A DNA stretch of 64,000 nt from contig CM057009.1 in NCBI GenBank assembly GCA_029891345.1, positions 232,553,178 through 232,617,177 on the forward strand, given 5' to 3'. Each line of letters begins with the position of its first letter. The first letter of the stretch is position 1. The position numbers were made by a program, and so were the translations under genes. Below the pieces are notes generated by a model. It was not told the origin of the DNA. It saw nothing but the letters and a program-made list of their open reading frames with translations, and searched no databases. The DNA is from Dryococelus australis (lineage: Eukaryota > Arthropoda > Insecta > Phasmatodea > Phasmatidae). Below are positions 26,685 through 37,896 of this stretch, in pieces.

Positions 26685-28134
26685 TGGCGTGTGTCGCTCC
26701 TCACTCTAGGTCGTTTGTCACGCCGGCCGCTCCCAAGCGCAGTAAACATGTGCTCACGACGATTGATCACCGGCGAGTAGTGTCAGTGTCGTGTGAGTGC
26801 AGAAGTGGGCAAGATCGGGCAAGTGCAGTGCAGTGCAGAAGAGTGTAACGCCACGTGTACCTACCAGCCCGGGAGAGCGGGCGGAGTAATACACGAACAC
26901 GTGTATTACGTGTATTACATTCAAAAGGGTTATATCATTTTTGCAAGCACATTTCTCGACACGTGATAAGGACACATGACCCGCAAATAATGTGTAATAT
27001 GTCTAGAAACTATTGTGCCCCATTGTTGATGTTTTGAAGTGTTATTGTTTTATTCACAAATGTTTATTTTCACCGCCACTAGTGTTATGTCCACCCCGCT
27101 TCAATCCAATCGCAAGGTAAGTCTCAGAGCTAATGATTGATTTTGTGTTTTTGCAGTGTTTAGGAATGTTATAACATGTAACGGTAAATTTGTTTCTCCG
27201 CGTGTGCAAGTAGATCCCTCCGCGGCGCGCGGGCCCGCCACCGCCAGCCCTCGCGCCACGGCGGGAAGTCAGTCAGCAAGCCGCACCCAGAGGGGGAGGA
27301 CCGTGTGAAATCGCTCTCGCGCTTTTCCCGCCCGGACGGTATCAATATTCATTACCTGTCATTTTCACGAATAGTTTAATTATATCAAGAACCTTTTTCG
27401 TTTTCGCCGATCGGGATACTCTCCCTCGCTTCCCCAGGAATTGCATCGCCTGGGGAGTTTATAAGTTTTATCAGCACACTTAACTACATGCAAGCCCAGT
27501 GCTTCATTTACCACATAGCCTTAGCCGCAGGTTTAAAGCGTGCAAGTGTGTAAGCTGTTCTCCTGGAGGGAACAAGCTGTTCTCCTGGAGGGAACGTTAG
27601 ATTCTCCAATAAATAGCACGAACTAACGAGTGCTTTTTATTTGGTTGCCGAAAGGCGTTTCAGGGCACGGGCCTGTTAAAACCCGCCATTTCCTTATGCA
27701 AGTGTTTATGTACATTCAAGGGTAAATATTAATTTGTATGCGTGCTGCAACCTTATCAAAGTACCTCGAGTGACATTTATGGGCGTGTGGTTTGGCCCTA
27801 ACAATCCACGCGTAGGGAGTTTGATTACATCGGTGTCGTATTTAATTTGCAATACTAAGCGGTGATTGGGCCGCCCTAATAGCCCCTCGCTTAGAAAACA
27901 ACGAGGCCTCCACATCAGGTGAACAACTGCAAGATAAACGCGGGAATGTGGTCCGGGTGATTGGCCCGCAGCACCCCGAGGTTACGCGGACTCAGCTCTA
28001 CCGCAATATCAGTGACGCCGCAACGGCGACGTCTGGCGCCTACCGGGTATATAATTCCAAACACCTTTTTCCAAATTCTGTTCAGCGCCTTTATAAATCC
28101 CAATGAACCCCTTTCCAAGCCACGACAGCCGTCA
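26685..28134. mobile_element. Solo-LTR-like insert in RNase H of fossil D
   Basis: A 1450-bp insert begins TGGCG and ends GTCA, giving TG..CA ends, and is flanked by a perfect 4-bp duplication CGCA (26681-26684 and 28135-28138). RNase H similarity of the host element stops at one side and resumes at the other. It carries no protein domain but has LTR-like features: AATAAA near 27607, GC-rich blocks and a TATA-like TTATAAA near its right end. A single TG..CA unit with a 4-bp duplication is what LTR-LTR recombination leaves. Orientation is uncertain because signals occur in both directions. It is younger than fossil D. Confidence 0.7.
27552..27595. repeat. Perfect 22-bp tandem duplication
   Basis: AAGCTGTTCTCCTGGAGG plus AAC occurs twice back to back without a mismatch, 12 bp before the AATAAA of the solo-LTR-like insert. 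Perfect identity implies a recent duplication or very young age compared with its surroundings. Confidence 0.9.
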
Positions 28135-28987
28135 CGCAATTATACAGTGACAGAGAATGAAGCTTTTGCTATTATTTGGGCATTAAATAAATTCAGAGCT
28201 CTATTGCTTGACGAGAAAATTAAATTGCTAACAGACTATCAAGCATTGACATGTTTGAAAGCTGGAAAAACATTTGGTAACAGACTCACCAGGTGGTGCT
28301 TGCTATTGCAAGAATGCAATGTTGAATTTATGTATATCAAGGGCTCTGAGAATGTAACAGCCGATAATTTGAGTCGCTTACCAGGATGTGTGAATGACCC
28401 GGTTTTACCGAGGAAGGGACCGAAGGAATTTGTTGTCGCAAGCATTGTTATTGTGAGTAGTAATGAAGCTAGTAATTTGTCACAATTACTTAGTGACATG
28501 GGCCAAAAGCAGAGGCAAAATCAGTTTTGTGTTACTGATCGTACAGAAGTTGGCAGAAGTACCGCCAGAGCATAAATTACACCATACGTTTTGTAAGTCT
28601 AGTGACGGAGTATTATTTTACAACAGCACGGCTACTAGATGTTTTGATGATTTTCGGAAAACAGTAATTCCGCAGGAAATTGCATTGCAAGTAACGCAGG
28701 AAATGCATGAGGCGCTTCGTCACATTGGTTCCAATAAGTTGTACGAGACACTGTGCAGGCAGATGTATTGGACCAACATGCAGAGGGACGTGCAGAAAGT
28801 TGTAACATCTTGTGAGCTATGTCAGAAGAGCAAGTACGCGCAGGATAATTTGCAAGGCGTTTCACAAGCCATTATTCCTGAAGCACCGCTAGACTTAGTG
28901 TCTGTAGATATTTTTGGTCCACTCCCTAAATCAAAAGCTGGATTTCAGTATGTATTTGTAATGCCAGATTTGTTCTCACTGAATTTA

Positions 28988-29941
28988 AGGTGTAAGATGG
29001 TATTATGGCCCACTTAATGTGTGGGAATGTTGACAGCCGCTATTTATTAGAGGAAGTAACAAACACCTGGGCAATATTCTAACACAGTTTCTTGACTATC
29101 AGAAAATTAATATTAACAATGGTCTTCTCTGCAGTAAGCATTTATAAAAACCATTTTCCAAAAGTTTACCTCCGGGCCATATTCCCAACACATGTATATA
29201 ATATGGCCCACCTATTTGCGATTTCGTAGAAAGTGAAAGTTTTCTCATTGAAAGTAACATGAAACATAGTGCAGGGGAAATTACTCAGGCATTAAAGTAA
29301 CTAAGTATAAATCACAACTTTGTACTATCAATGAAGAAAAAAAAGCACAATTTCAAACTGCAAAAAAAAAAACAACACAAATTTAAAACTAAGTCATCAT
29401 TTCACCACAAGAATTCAAACTGGATTTCCAAAGATTCCTTTTGTAAACGTACAAACTTTTTATACAGTGTAGGTAATATGGCCCATGTTTAAGTAATATT
29501 GCCCATGTTTAAGTAATATGGCCAATGCATATGTAATATGGCCCACGTGGGCCATATTAACAACACTAATGATTTCAACAAATATCGTTCGTAGTAATTT
29601 ACACGTAACATATACACAAATAACTATACATCCATTCGATTCTGCATTAAATAGTAAACCATTACCGAAAATAAGTCAAACTAATATGTTGGTTAGATGC
29701 ATTATTATAATGTATCTTACCGAGCGAAATATAAGAAGCTTTATTTATGCGACGGAGAACTGTCGAACAATGGCTGCTCAACACGACAAGGTGCAACTGC
29801 TGGTGCCATCTACCGCCTCGATGCTCCCTTCTGTACCTCCCGAACAACATGGGACTGCCATCTCGCACCTGCTACGCAGACTACGCTCACAATAACAAGT
29901 GGGCCATATTGCCAGCCAGGCCATAATACCCTCAGGCACCT
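28988..29941. mobile_element. TIR DNA element inserted in integrase of fossil D
   Basis: A 954-bp element lies between TA dinucleotides (28986-28987 and 29942-29943). The inverted ends match over about 25 bp: AGGTG, then six mismatched bases, then GGTATTATGGCC. TA duplication and size suggest a non-autonomous Tc1/mariner-like element. Ten copies of a TAATATGGCCCA-type motif occur in both orientations, including the termini. The short open frames inside (29518-29895 +, 29662-29868 -) overlap and show no transposase signature. It interrupts the integrase core, so it is younger than fossil D. Confidence 0.75.
29474..29559. repeat. 20-bp motif array ending in a perfect palindrome
   Basis: TAATATGGCCCA-type motifs start at 29474, 29494, 29514 and 29534, an exact 20-bp spacing. 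The last runs into a perfect 26-bp palindrome (29534-29559) centred on GCCCACGTGGGC. Regularly spaced repeats like these often serve as transposase binding sites. That role is inferred here. Confidence 0.85.
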
Positions 29942-30703
29942 TACTAAGTTGTATTCAGTGGTACATGTGAAGGATCAAATTTTGCTGGGAAAAGTCAGAA
30001 GTTTTGTACAAGAAGTTGGAAAACCACGAGCAATTTTATCCGACAATGGCAGCCAGTTTACAAGTCACGTTTGGCGGAAAGGACTTAAAAGGCTGAGTAT
30101 TGTTCCCACGACTGCTTCCGTAAGAAATCCCCACTCTAATCCCGTTGAACGCAGAATGAGTGTACTAGGTATAGTGCTGCGTATGTATTGTCACCACGTG
30201 CAACACGCCTGGCGCAAAAATATTCCGCTAGCTGAGTTTGTGATGAATCATACGATACATATAAGCACTGGTTTTACTCCTTACGAGGTACTGATGAACA
30301 AGAGGTCTGAGACTGTAGCCAGCAAGTGGTTACCGAATCTTTTGCAAGCGGAAACATCTTTTGGAGAAAACAGGATGTCTGTCACACAAGAAGTTATTTG
30401 GATATTGTGAAGAGGACATTATATTGTTCGGCAGAGTTCAGGAGAAGACAACAGAAGCTGCCTCGTGTAAACAAGTTTCAAATTGATGATTTAGTGCTGA
30501 AGAAGACAAGTTATCTAAGTTCTGCTGCTGAGAATGTAACGAAGACGCTATTCCTTCTGCTCAAGGTCCGTCCCGTGTGACAGAAGTAATTTAGGAGAAC
30601 TGTTACAGTTTATCTACATTGGATGGAGAATTTGTAGGTAGATTTGAAATCACAGAATTAAAACCATTAAGAATCCCCTTGAGAGGAGGTAATTTTACGT
30701 AGA

Positions 30704-31740
30704 ATTTTATTTGGATTTTTATGTGTGAGACACAAGTTCATGTTCTTTGGAGACAGAATACTCTGTATGCTTAGGTTTATGTGACGGAACAACAGGAGAT
30801 GAAGGTTTAATGGATCGTAGCCTAGATGCTACGTTTACTGTTAAATGTTATGGAGCCGTAATATTATTATTGAGAGCTATGGTTTCCTCTAAGCTATTTT
30901 CCAGAGATGTTATTTATTTAGTGTGGGAACAGTGTATGCCCCTACACATCGTTACGTTGTGTCGCTTAGTACATAATTATTATGGGAGGATTTTCCTAAG
31001 ATGTTCCTAACATACCGTTTTGTATGTCCTGCATAAGCACGAGTTGAAACTTCAAAGTACAGTTGTCCACATTTCATGCATGCTGAATTTTAGCCTGAAT
31101 TTTATTTTTAGTGAGAGAGAATTTACGAGTCACATTTAAGAGGAATGAGAAGGAATTGGGAATTACTTGCACATTCTAGCAGAGGGACATTACACGCACA
31201 TCTTAGCACAATGCCAGCAATGAACTATGTTTACATTAGAGTTTTGCCACTAACCTGCATAACACTTACCTCATATGAGTATATCCATATATTTAATTAT
31301 TTATTTTATTTCGTCGAGAAAGTTTTGAAGGAACAGATTTTCCTTTATTTTGCAAAGAGGTATTAGATTTTATTATTTGGGGCTAGTTTTCTTCAAGGGA
31401 TGGTAAGGACTTACGCACAACTGATTGACTTCCATTTTATTTTACGCTATTACTGTTCCACTTCACTTTTCAGTATGATTTTTCTTGATGTGTGTATATA
31501 TTTTGCTATGTGTAAATAAGTATGAATATTTGAATTCCTAAGTGATAATGTTGTGCCTATGTTGTACAATGAGAAGGTGTTCCATTAATCAGTTGAGATT
31601 TCTTCAAGATAGGTCTTCGTTGGGTCTTTTCATTTTTGACTGGACGATAGGGAAATCGAGAATTACCAAAAATTCTCAAACCCTCTCCTATAGGCCGTTG
31701 TTTAGCCGACGAAAGAAGAATGAAGATTTTTGATTAAGGC
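30704..31740. other. 3' tail of fossil D, no recognised gene
   Basis: This follows the pol end of fossil D. A purine-rich GAGAGGAGG sits just before the pol end (about 30684-30692) and another purine-rich run is near 31138-31157. Either could be a polypurine tract, but no matching LTR copy was found upstream at 21100-22500. Short open frames here have no recognisable env features. Confidence 0.4.
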
Positions 31741-34700
31741 GAAGTGCTAGTTACAGTTTTTACGGCCGATCTCGATGAAATTTCGTACATTATTTTGTTA
31801 AGCTATTTTTATTATGTATACATGATTTTGTTAATTTTTTTTTTTAAATTCAGTGGCGATATTTAATAATCAATTTCATTAATCTGTCGCTTCATAATAC
31901 TATACCTGTTGAAAATATGTGTACGAGGTTTTGATCATGTGACCATACAACTTTCTGCTTTGTTGTGATGAAATTTGGTTTATGTAAATAGAATTTTTCA
32001 GTTATTAAATAATATTGATTTGCACCTCTGCATAAGGTCAATGTGCCGACTTCGGAGAAATTGACCACTATAGATTAAATAATACTCAGATACAGATAAA
32101 AATAGGACACACTCCATTATATGGCTGGTAATGCCTCTACAACGTCCGAGAAAGCCAAATTAGTGGACATAAAAGTATCAAATTTTCGATGACGATGAGT
32201 GCATGCTTGTAGGAAATTACTTCTTACTCAGCGCCTACACAGTGTACGAATGTAATAACTATGGCATTCTTCAGAATAAATAATAAATAACCAACATTTT
32301 TATTGCTGTCACACATCAGTACCATGTCCGAAAATGCCAAATTAAAGGCCATTAGAAGCATAAAATTGATAGCTTTAAAGACAAATCTGTTCAGATTTGA
32401 GGAAATTTTACCTTCAATGAAGTGCTGCTGCAGAGGTCGTAGCTGCAAGTCTTGTAACTTCTTCAGGCTAGTGGCTGGCAGGGGGCAAAGGTGGAAGGAC
32501 GGTGGAAAGTACTTAGGAGGCGCGGCTGGCTCGTTATCTCTTCTCGCGATCGGATTTCTGTCTTTGAATGAAAATTTCTCAGAATCCTTGTGGTTTCTGC
32601 AGTGGGCTGGTAGGCCAGGCAGACTGACACACTGTGTTTTCCTAGGCTTGGCTCTTTTATATGGGCTTACAGCATCATAAAGTACTACAATATTTTTTTT
32701 AATGAAAATGTACATTGCCCATTTCATTTTAAAGACCTTAGGTATTTGTATTCAAAATATATATACACACAAATCCGTGCATACAGAATTATTAGCAATT
32801 TTCTGTAGGTGCTCTACACATCCATGGTATCATACTCACAATGAGTGAGGTGCAGTAGTGAAGAAACCAGACTCACTTTCACGAGTACTCTGTTTTGATT
32901 TCTGATCCGGCCAACCTGTGGCTTTCTGCTATCACGCCTAGCGAATACTGGGCTGGTTTATATGGCATTTATTTTTCGCTCAAGATATTAACAGTTCCCT
33001 GTCCCTACTTCTCTAAGCAACTGGCTCCGTTTCTGATGACCCTGCTGTCAACGTGACGTAAAGCTCTAACTACCTACTTACCTACTGTAACAAACTCGCA
33101 ATTAATAAATTGCAACATATAATATAGAAATAATACCGGAATGATGGAATGGTATGCACAGCTCCCTATTAATGGCGTTAATGTATAACAAATTCATTTT
33201 GAATAGGTGTTGAAAATATTGGAAAAAAGAGGGGAGGTTGGTGTAGTTAGAAGAGAAAAACGCACTGGATTCATACACACGTCCAAGTAGTCAAGTACTT
33301 TGCTGCTTTCGAAAAAAGTTAATTCGGAAATTTAAGGGAAATAATTGAAAACGGTTATCATCTTCAGTGTACAGTTTTCATGCGACAACGTCCCGCGGCA
33401 CATATATTTTAGCGTATATCTAATCATTGGATGCAAATAGTTTGGTTGTGGTACCAATGGTATTATTACATTCGATTAATTTTACTTCTGAACTTTTTGT
33501 ACGATGTACACTTTGACATAGTCACTTATTATTTTGCACTCAAGGCATAAATGGTTCTGAGCAATAGATATACGTAGGTCAAAACCTACTGGCTTACTTC
33601 ATAATAAGGTAGTTAATAATAACTCACACCAAGTTTCCCTGCATTACTAACAGGTTTTATTGTTGAGTGGTTATTGAATAAATGTTATCCTTCGCGTAAC
33701 TAAGAACAGATCTGTTTCCGGGTATTTTCTTTCTTCCTTTTTTTTCCCGGTTGCGATTTTGTGGCACTTAACATTCGTTGTATGAAGTCTAGTGAGAACG
33801 TCGCGTGGTGTGTAACACTGAGTGGGCTCAACTTTTGCCGAAAATTTTTGCGTTTTTCAAAAATTGATGATTATACCCTAATTTTAGTGCTTATGAAAGT
33901 AATTAACATTATTTGTTTTAGTCTAATTTCTTGTGATTGGTGTATACTTACGCTCTCGCGTATGTACTATTAGGTTAGTCGGGATGTAAATAGCACGAGA
34001 AATCGAACAAGTGTATTGCATACTTAGGAATCAATAACAGAACGTCGCTTTTTCAATAAAACGCTTTAGTGACGCTCACAGCGGAAGTTGCGTATAAAGT
34101 TAAATAACCTGGCATGACATATACCTATTACCGCTCGGTTTTTCATTGATTTGGCTCAGTTTTTAAGATTTCAGATTTAGAATGTAGAAATACGCATGTC
34201 TCGTTTCTAGTGCCTAATAATGAAACTGACCAACAGACTCGTGTACCAACTGAGGAGTAATCCCTTATTCTTATAAATGCTACACCCTATTCATTCTTAA
34301 TCATTCACAGGCTCGTTTGTACAGACAGAAACTTTGTACTTATATTTTATAGTATTCACACTGGTGCTTCATGAATTGGTGTTAATTATTCAGAAGCGAA
34401 TAACGAAACATTACTACAATGTGAGCATCAGTGTGAAGTCTTAGACGTTAGAACTGAAATGTTATATTCACGGACGCTTTCATGTTTCAATGACAACAAA
34501 TATTTGAAGAGCAGTAAGAAGAGCAGTTTTTCCGTTATCAAAAGTTGGTCATGATTTTCCGAATAGTTAGTGATGTCCGTTGTACCATAGCGCATTGCGA
34601 ATACTGCAGTGAACTACACTCATTGCGCACTGGGCGAGTGCCGTTTGTTCCAAACCCACTGCTCTGCCACCGAGTGGAGTGTTTTCCATGTTCCAGTTAG

Positions 34701-36295
34701 TGTCAACAGAAAAAATGGCTTTCCTAAGCCGTGTTTTACATTTTATCGAGAGTCATTGCAGCTGTTTAAATTAAAATAAGGCTGACATACACGCTCTCGT
34801 TTTGGACAGACACGTGACATATTGCACTCTTGTGTTGTATTACATTGAAAAATTGCGCACTTAGTGCAGCCAACTGTTAAACGCTATTTGGCCGCGTTCT
34901 ATGCATTGTTGATCTGAAGTCTAGTCGGAGTATGGCTTTTCAGTTTTTTAGACGATATTGTAGAAACAGCTGAAAACAACGTCAGTGGTTTTTACACAGT
35001 GCCATTAAAATAGTATAAAGGTAATACTAACTTTCTGATATGACTATAAACGGTTTACGATAAACTGAGTTCTTTTAAACCTCTGCCTGGGGTCTAATTG
35101 TAAGTATATTGTGAATTATTCAACCGAATGTAAAATTAACATTGCCATTGACCTGATCGCTTTATTTATTTCCTAATTTGATTGATAGTTTTAAAGCGTA
35201 CAAAACTTAAAAAAAAATCGTATAGTGAAAAACAATTCAGTAATCAGAAACACTTTTCACGCTTTTTATTCAACTTTACGACATGGAACTACTTTCCCTC
35301 CCATTGTTACCAACTTAACTAAATGGATGTCAATAAATGTGCCCGTAAAAATTATTGCCAAATGCAGGTATTCAGGGACGGTGAAATTTTTCAAACGAAG
35401 TGCTCGATTATCAGTGAACACATGCTGTTATGCATTTCTCCCTTAGAATCGCACACTTGATGTATTCATGATCAAAATTGTGTTTACGTGATGTGTTAAA
35501 AAATGTGACGTCCTATGGTCCGATAAGTACTGCCTCTGCATTTTAGAAAGTGGAAAGGAATAAATAAAGACAAGGTTTATAACTTAAATAATTGTTGCGA
35601 TGCCTGTAGATAAGGTATATTATTTCCATCCATTGTGTTTGGCGGGTTTGTGGGTAGGAACCAGTAATGATGATTACGTACGATTTCCTCCTGTTATCTT
35701 AATTTCGTCTCTGTCCGAACACCGACCAGAACAAAAATAAAATAAGTTGATTTTTATTAAGTGATTTCGTTGAGGTTTCCTGTATATATATAAGTGACGA
35801 AGGGAGAAAAATTTTATAATTAAATAAAATGCCTAAGCAAAAGGAACCATCATCACTGTTATACAAATAGTTGAAAACCAATAATCATATAACATGTTTA
35901 ATAGTCTATATATAGTGAAAAAATTATAAATATGAAATGTTATACAAATAATTAAGGGAAAATAGTTCAATAATAAAGACATCACAGTTATTATTTAAAT
36001 AAGAATATTGTGTAATTGCTGTAGACTGTTATAAATTTCACTTTTCCAGTTGGTAGAATTGTAAACTTAAATGCGAGGCCTGTAGCTCATGGGTTGAGCA
36101 ACTTATTCTAAACAATTGAATATAATTTAATAATTTTGCCATTGAGTTTTTAATCAATTATGTGAGAGTGTGCAGCTATTACAAAGAATATTATAACAAC
36201 TTTGAGGGGCTAAATAGATTTGAAATTATAATAGTCACTAAGCCATGATTTGCTGCTAATTTTTAGACAGATTTTTCCCACTTTGCATGTCACCA
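31741..36295. other. AT-rich non-coding stretch
   Basis: No gene is confidently supported. GATCTCGATGAAATTTCGTAC (31769-31789) and GATGAAATTTGG (about 31967) are two forms of a motif common in decayed insect DNA transposons. The GC-richer patch 32410-32650 carries opposed open frames. Elsewhere there is only AT-rich sequence with scattered AATAAA strings. Confidence 0.5.
32224..32727 (-). CDS. Unassigned open reading frame
   Basis: A 167-codon frame starting at ATG on the minus strand. The product is basic, with a Lys/Arg/Pro-rich first half and a more hydrophobic second half (LLMAFNLAF and YLLFILKNAIVITF). No family is recognised. A 125-codon frame on the plus strand (32303-32680) covers the same DNA, which weakens both. 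It could be an exon, a repeat-derived frame or chance. Confidence 0.15.
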   Translation of the reverse strand: MKWAMYIFIKKNIVVLYDAVSPYKRAKPRKTQCVSLPGLPAHCRNHKDSEKFSFKDRNPIARRDNEPAAPPKYFPPSFHLCPLPATSLKKLQDLQLRPLQQHFIEGKISSNLNRFVFKAINFMLLMAFNLAFSDMVLMCDSNKNVGYLLFILKNAIVITFVHCVGAE

Positions 36296-36560
36296 ATGAC
36301 AGATTACGTAGGTTGCCTACGGCAGGTGGCACTGCGACGTTGTTTCGCCATTGCCTGGACCATCGTCTTCCGTTGACGTCGCAACAGCAGTCGCCTCTTG
36401 AGTTATCACGCTAGCGTACTGTAGCCTATATTGGCGCACCATCATGCAGTGCGCCCTCGTTCTTAGTTCGGTGTAAGGAGTTGTGCTACGTTCGCTAACG
36501 CCGTACTTTGGAAATAGCGTTGTGATTGCTGCAGTTCGCCTGGTTGGTTAAACTCTTATA
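36296..36560 (+). promoter_or_regulatory. GC-richer segment, possible promoter or first exon
   Basis: About 265 bp distinctly richer in GC and CpG than its surroundings, with many CG dinucleotides (for example CTGCGACGTTGTTTCGCC and CACGCTAGCG). It lies 1.3 kb upstream of the acceptor site before the transposase/YqaJ frame. CpG-richer islands in AT-rich insect DNA often mark promoters or non-coding first exons. There is no clear TATA box. The link to the downstream frame is inference. Confidence 0.25.
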
Positions 36561-37896
36561 TTTGATGGCATGTTTAGGCATGGGGTCGTAGTAAGGCCTG
36601 CCCGTACTATCAAACAAATGGTTTACTATAGTTTATGTTTAGGTGATCTTTTTAATTTTTTTTTTATTTGTTTCAAACAATCTCAGAGGTTATGGGGAGT
36701 GTTAAATACATGTCTGTTTTTGTTTACCAAGTATCAAAAGTCTAAGCTGTATTTTTTCAAACTGATAAATATAATATTTAATCAAAAAAAATTTTGCGAC
36801 AGCCGAAATAATAAAAGGAAGGGGTGCAGAAAGACAGACAGATAGAATCATTTCATTTGCCTTTCCTTCCAAAGGAAAGAATGAAAATATAACTTCGTAC
36901 CTCTAGTGGGAACTGTATGAAGTAAGACTTCGCATCACATTTACGCACAGAATTTGGTTATATTCAAAATAGTGGTCTTGGTGGGGGGGGGGGGGGATAG
37001 GGGGGTAATGAAAAAAGTAGGGCCTATTGATTCTTTTGGTTTGTACCTATCAAGCAAGAATAGCAAAGGTTTTTAAAATATTTTGCTTTCGATTTTGTCA
37101 GTACAAGTACAGTCTAAATCTGAATCATTGGTAATTTCAGAGTTTCAATCAGTTAACAGTATCAAACTGATTCAACAGTCAATTCAGTGAATTTAACTGA
37201 CGTATCCATAAAAAATGCCTGTTTCCCTTCACTTATTGATTCAGTGCCATTTTCCACTGATTCATCAGTAATTTTTTCCTTATTTTTCAGTGATTTGTTT
37301 TTTAGACTTAAACAAAGTGCACATATATTTTTTTTGCGAAGTGCCGTGTAACCAATTTATTTACGTCATAATTTCACGTATTTAGGGAAAACTGTGAATT
37401 CTAGGACAGTGCAGGTAAATTACGGTTATTAATATAGAATATTATGTCTTGGATGAATTATTTATGAAAAGTATGCTAACAGATTCAACTGAATAGTCTT
37501 GTGTACAGTTTCTTACAAAACAAATGCGGTCTGGATATTCACATGTTGTGGTATATCAATGTGTGTAAATCTGTACAAAGTCTCGTTTGGAACTTACATA
37601 TTGCTGATTTGATATTAAAACCTAGATTACAGAAGTGATGGCAAGGGTTTAAACAAGGGATAAAATACGGATGTTTGTGCCATTTACTCAGTAATTTAGA
37701 TTTCAATGTAATTTGTAAATCTAGTTTTCCAGGTAATACATTAACTCAAAAAACATAAAACAAGAGCAATTAGTTGCACCAATTAAAACACTTAATTAGA
37801 TACCAATTGTTTGCACAGTTTAAATTAATTTTTATGTAATTTGGATTTACTAACATGCTCTCTCCTGTTTTTTTAATTATAGCTGATCAAATCCAA
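36561..37896. other. AT-rich interval, possible intron
   Basis: No coding frame of interest. It contains a 14-base G run (36983-36996) followed by a second G cluster. Its right end is a strong intron acceptor: a T-rich tract CTGTTTTTTTAATTATAG ending at 37882, 14 bases before the first ATG of the downstream frame. If the upstream GC-rich segment is an exon, this interval is its intron. Confidence 0.4.

Larger units (their letters stand above)
22480..30703 (+). mobile_element. Ty3/Gypsy retroelement fossil D
   Basis: A plus-strand element with gag, protease, RT, RNase H, integrase and the pol tail in canonical Gypsy order. The leader (about 22480-23330) is non-coding. Two later elements sit inside it, in RNase H (26685-28134) and in the integrase core (28988-29941). 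Apart from these insertions the frames are broken roughly ten times. No env was recognised and no LTR pair could be aligned, so both ends are approximate. The remaining coding similarity is still easy to read, so it is less decayed than fossil A, yet old enough to have taken two insertions. Confidence 0.85.
28139..30703 (+). pseudogene. pol: RNase H end and integrase remnant of fossil D
   Basis: After the solo-LTR-like insert, RNase H similarity resumes with a TENEAFAIIWALNKFR block and a later LTDYQAL block. The integrase follows with an HxnHx..CxxC zinc head (ending CELCQKSK), a VDIFGPLPKS core start, and, after a second inserted element, the ILSDNGSQFTS core block and a C-terminal tail ending in ITELKPLRIPLRGG. 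Integrase joins cDNA to the genome. The core is split by the 28988-29941 element, and the region is broken a few further times. Confidence 0.85.

Noticed and set aside
32303-32680. 125-codon plus-strand frame
   Set aside because: It overlaps a longer minus-strand frame over its whole length and has no recognisable domain.
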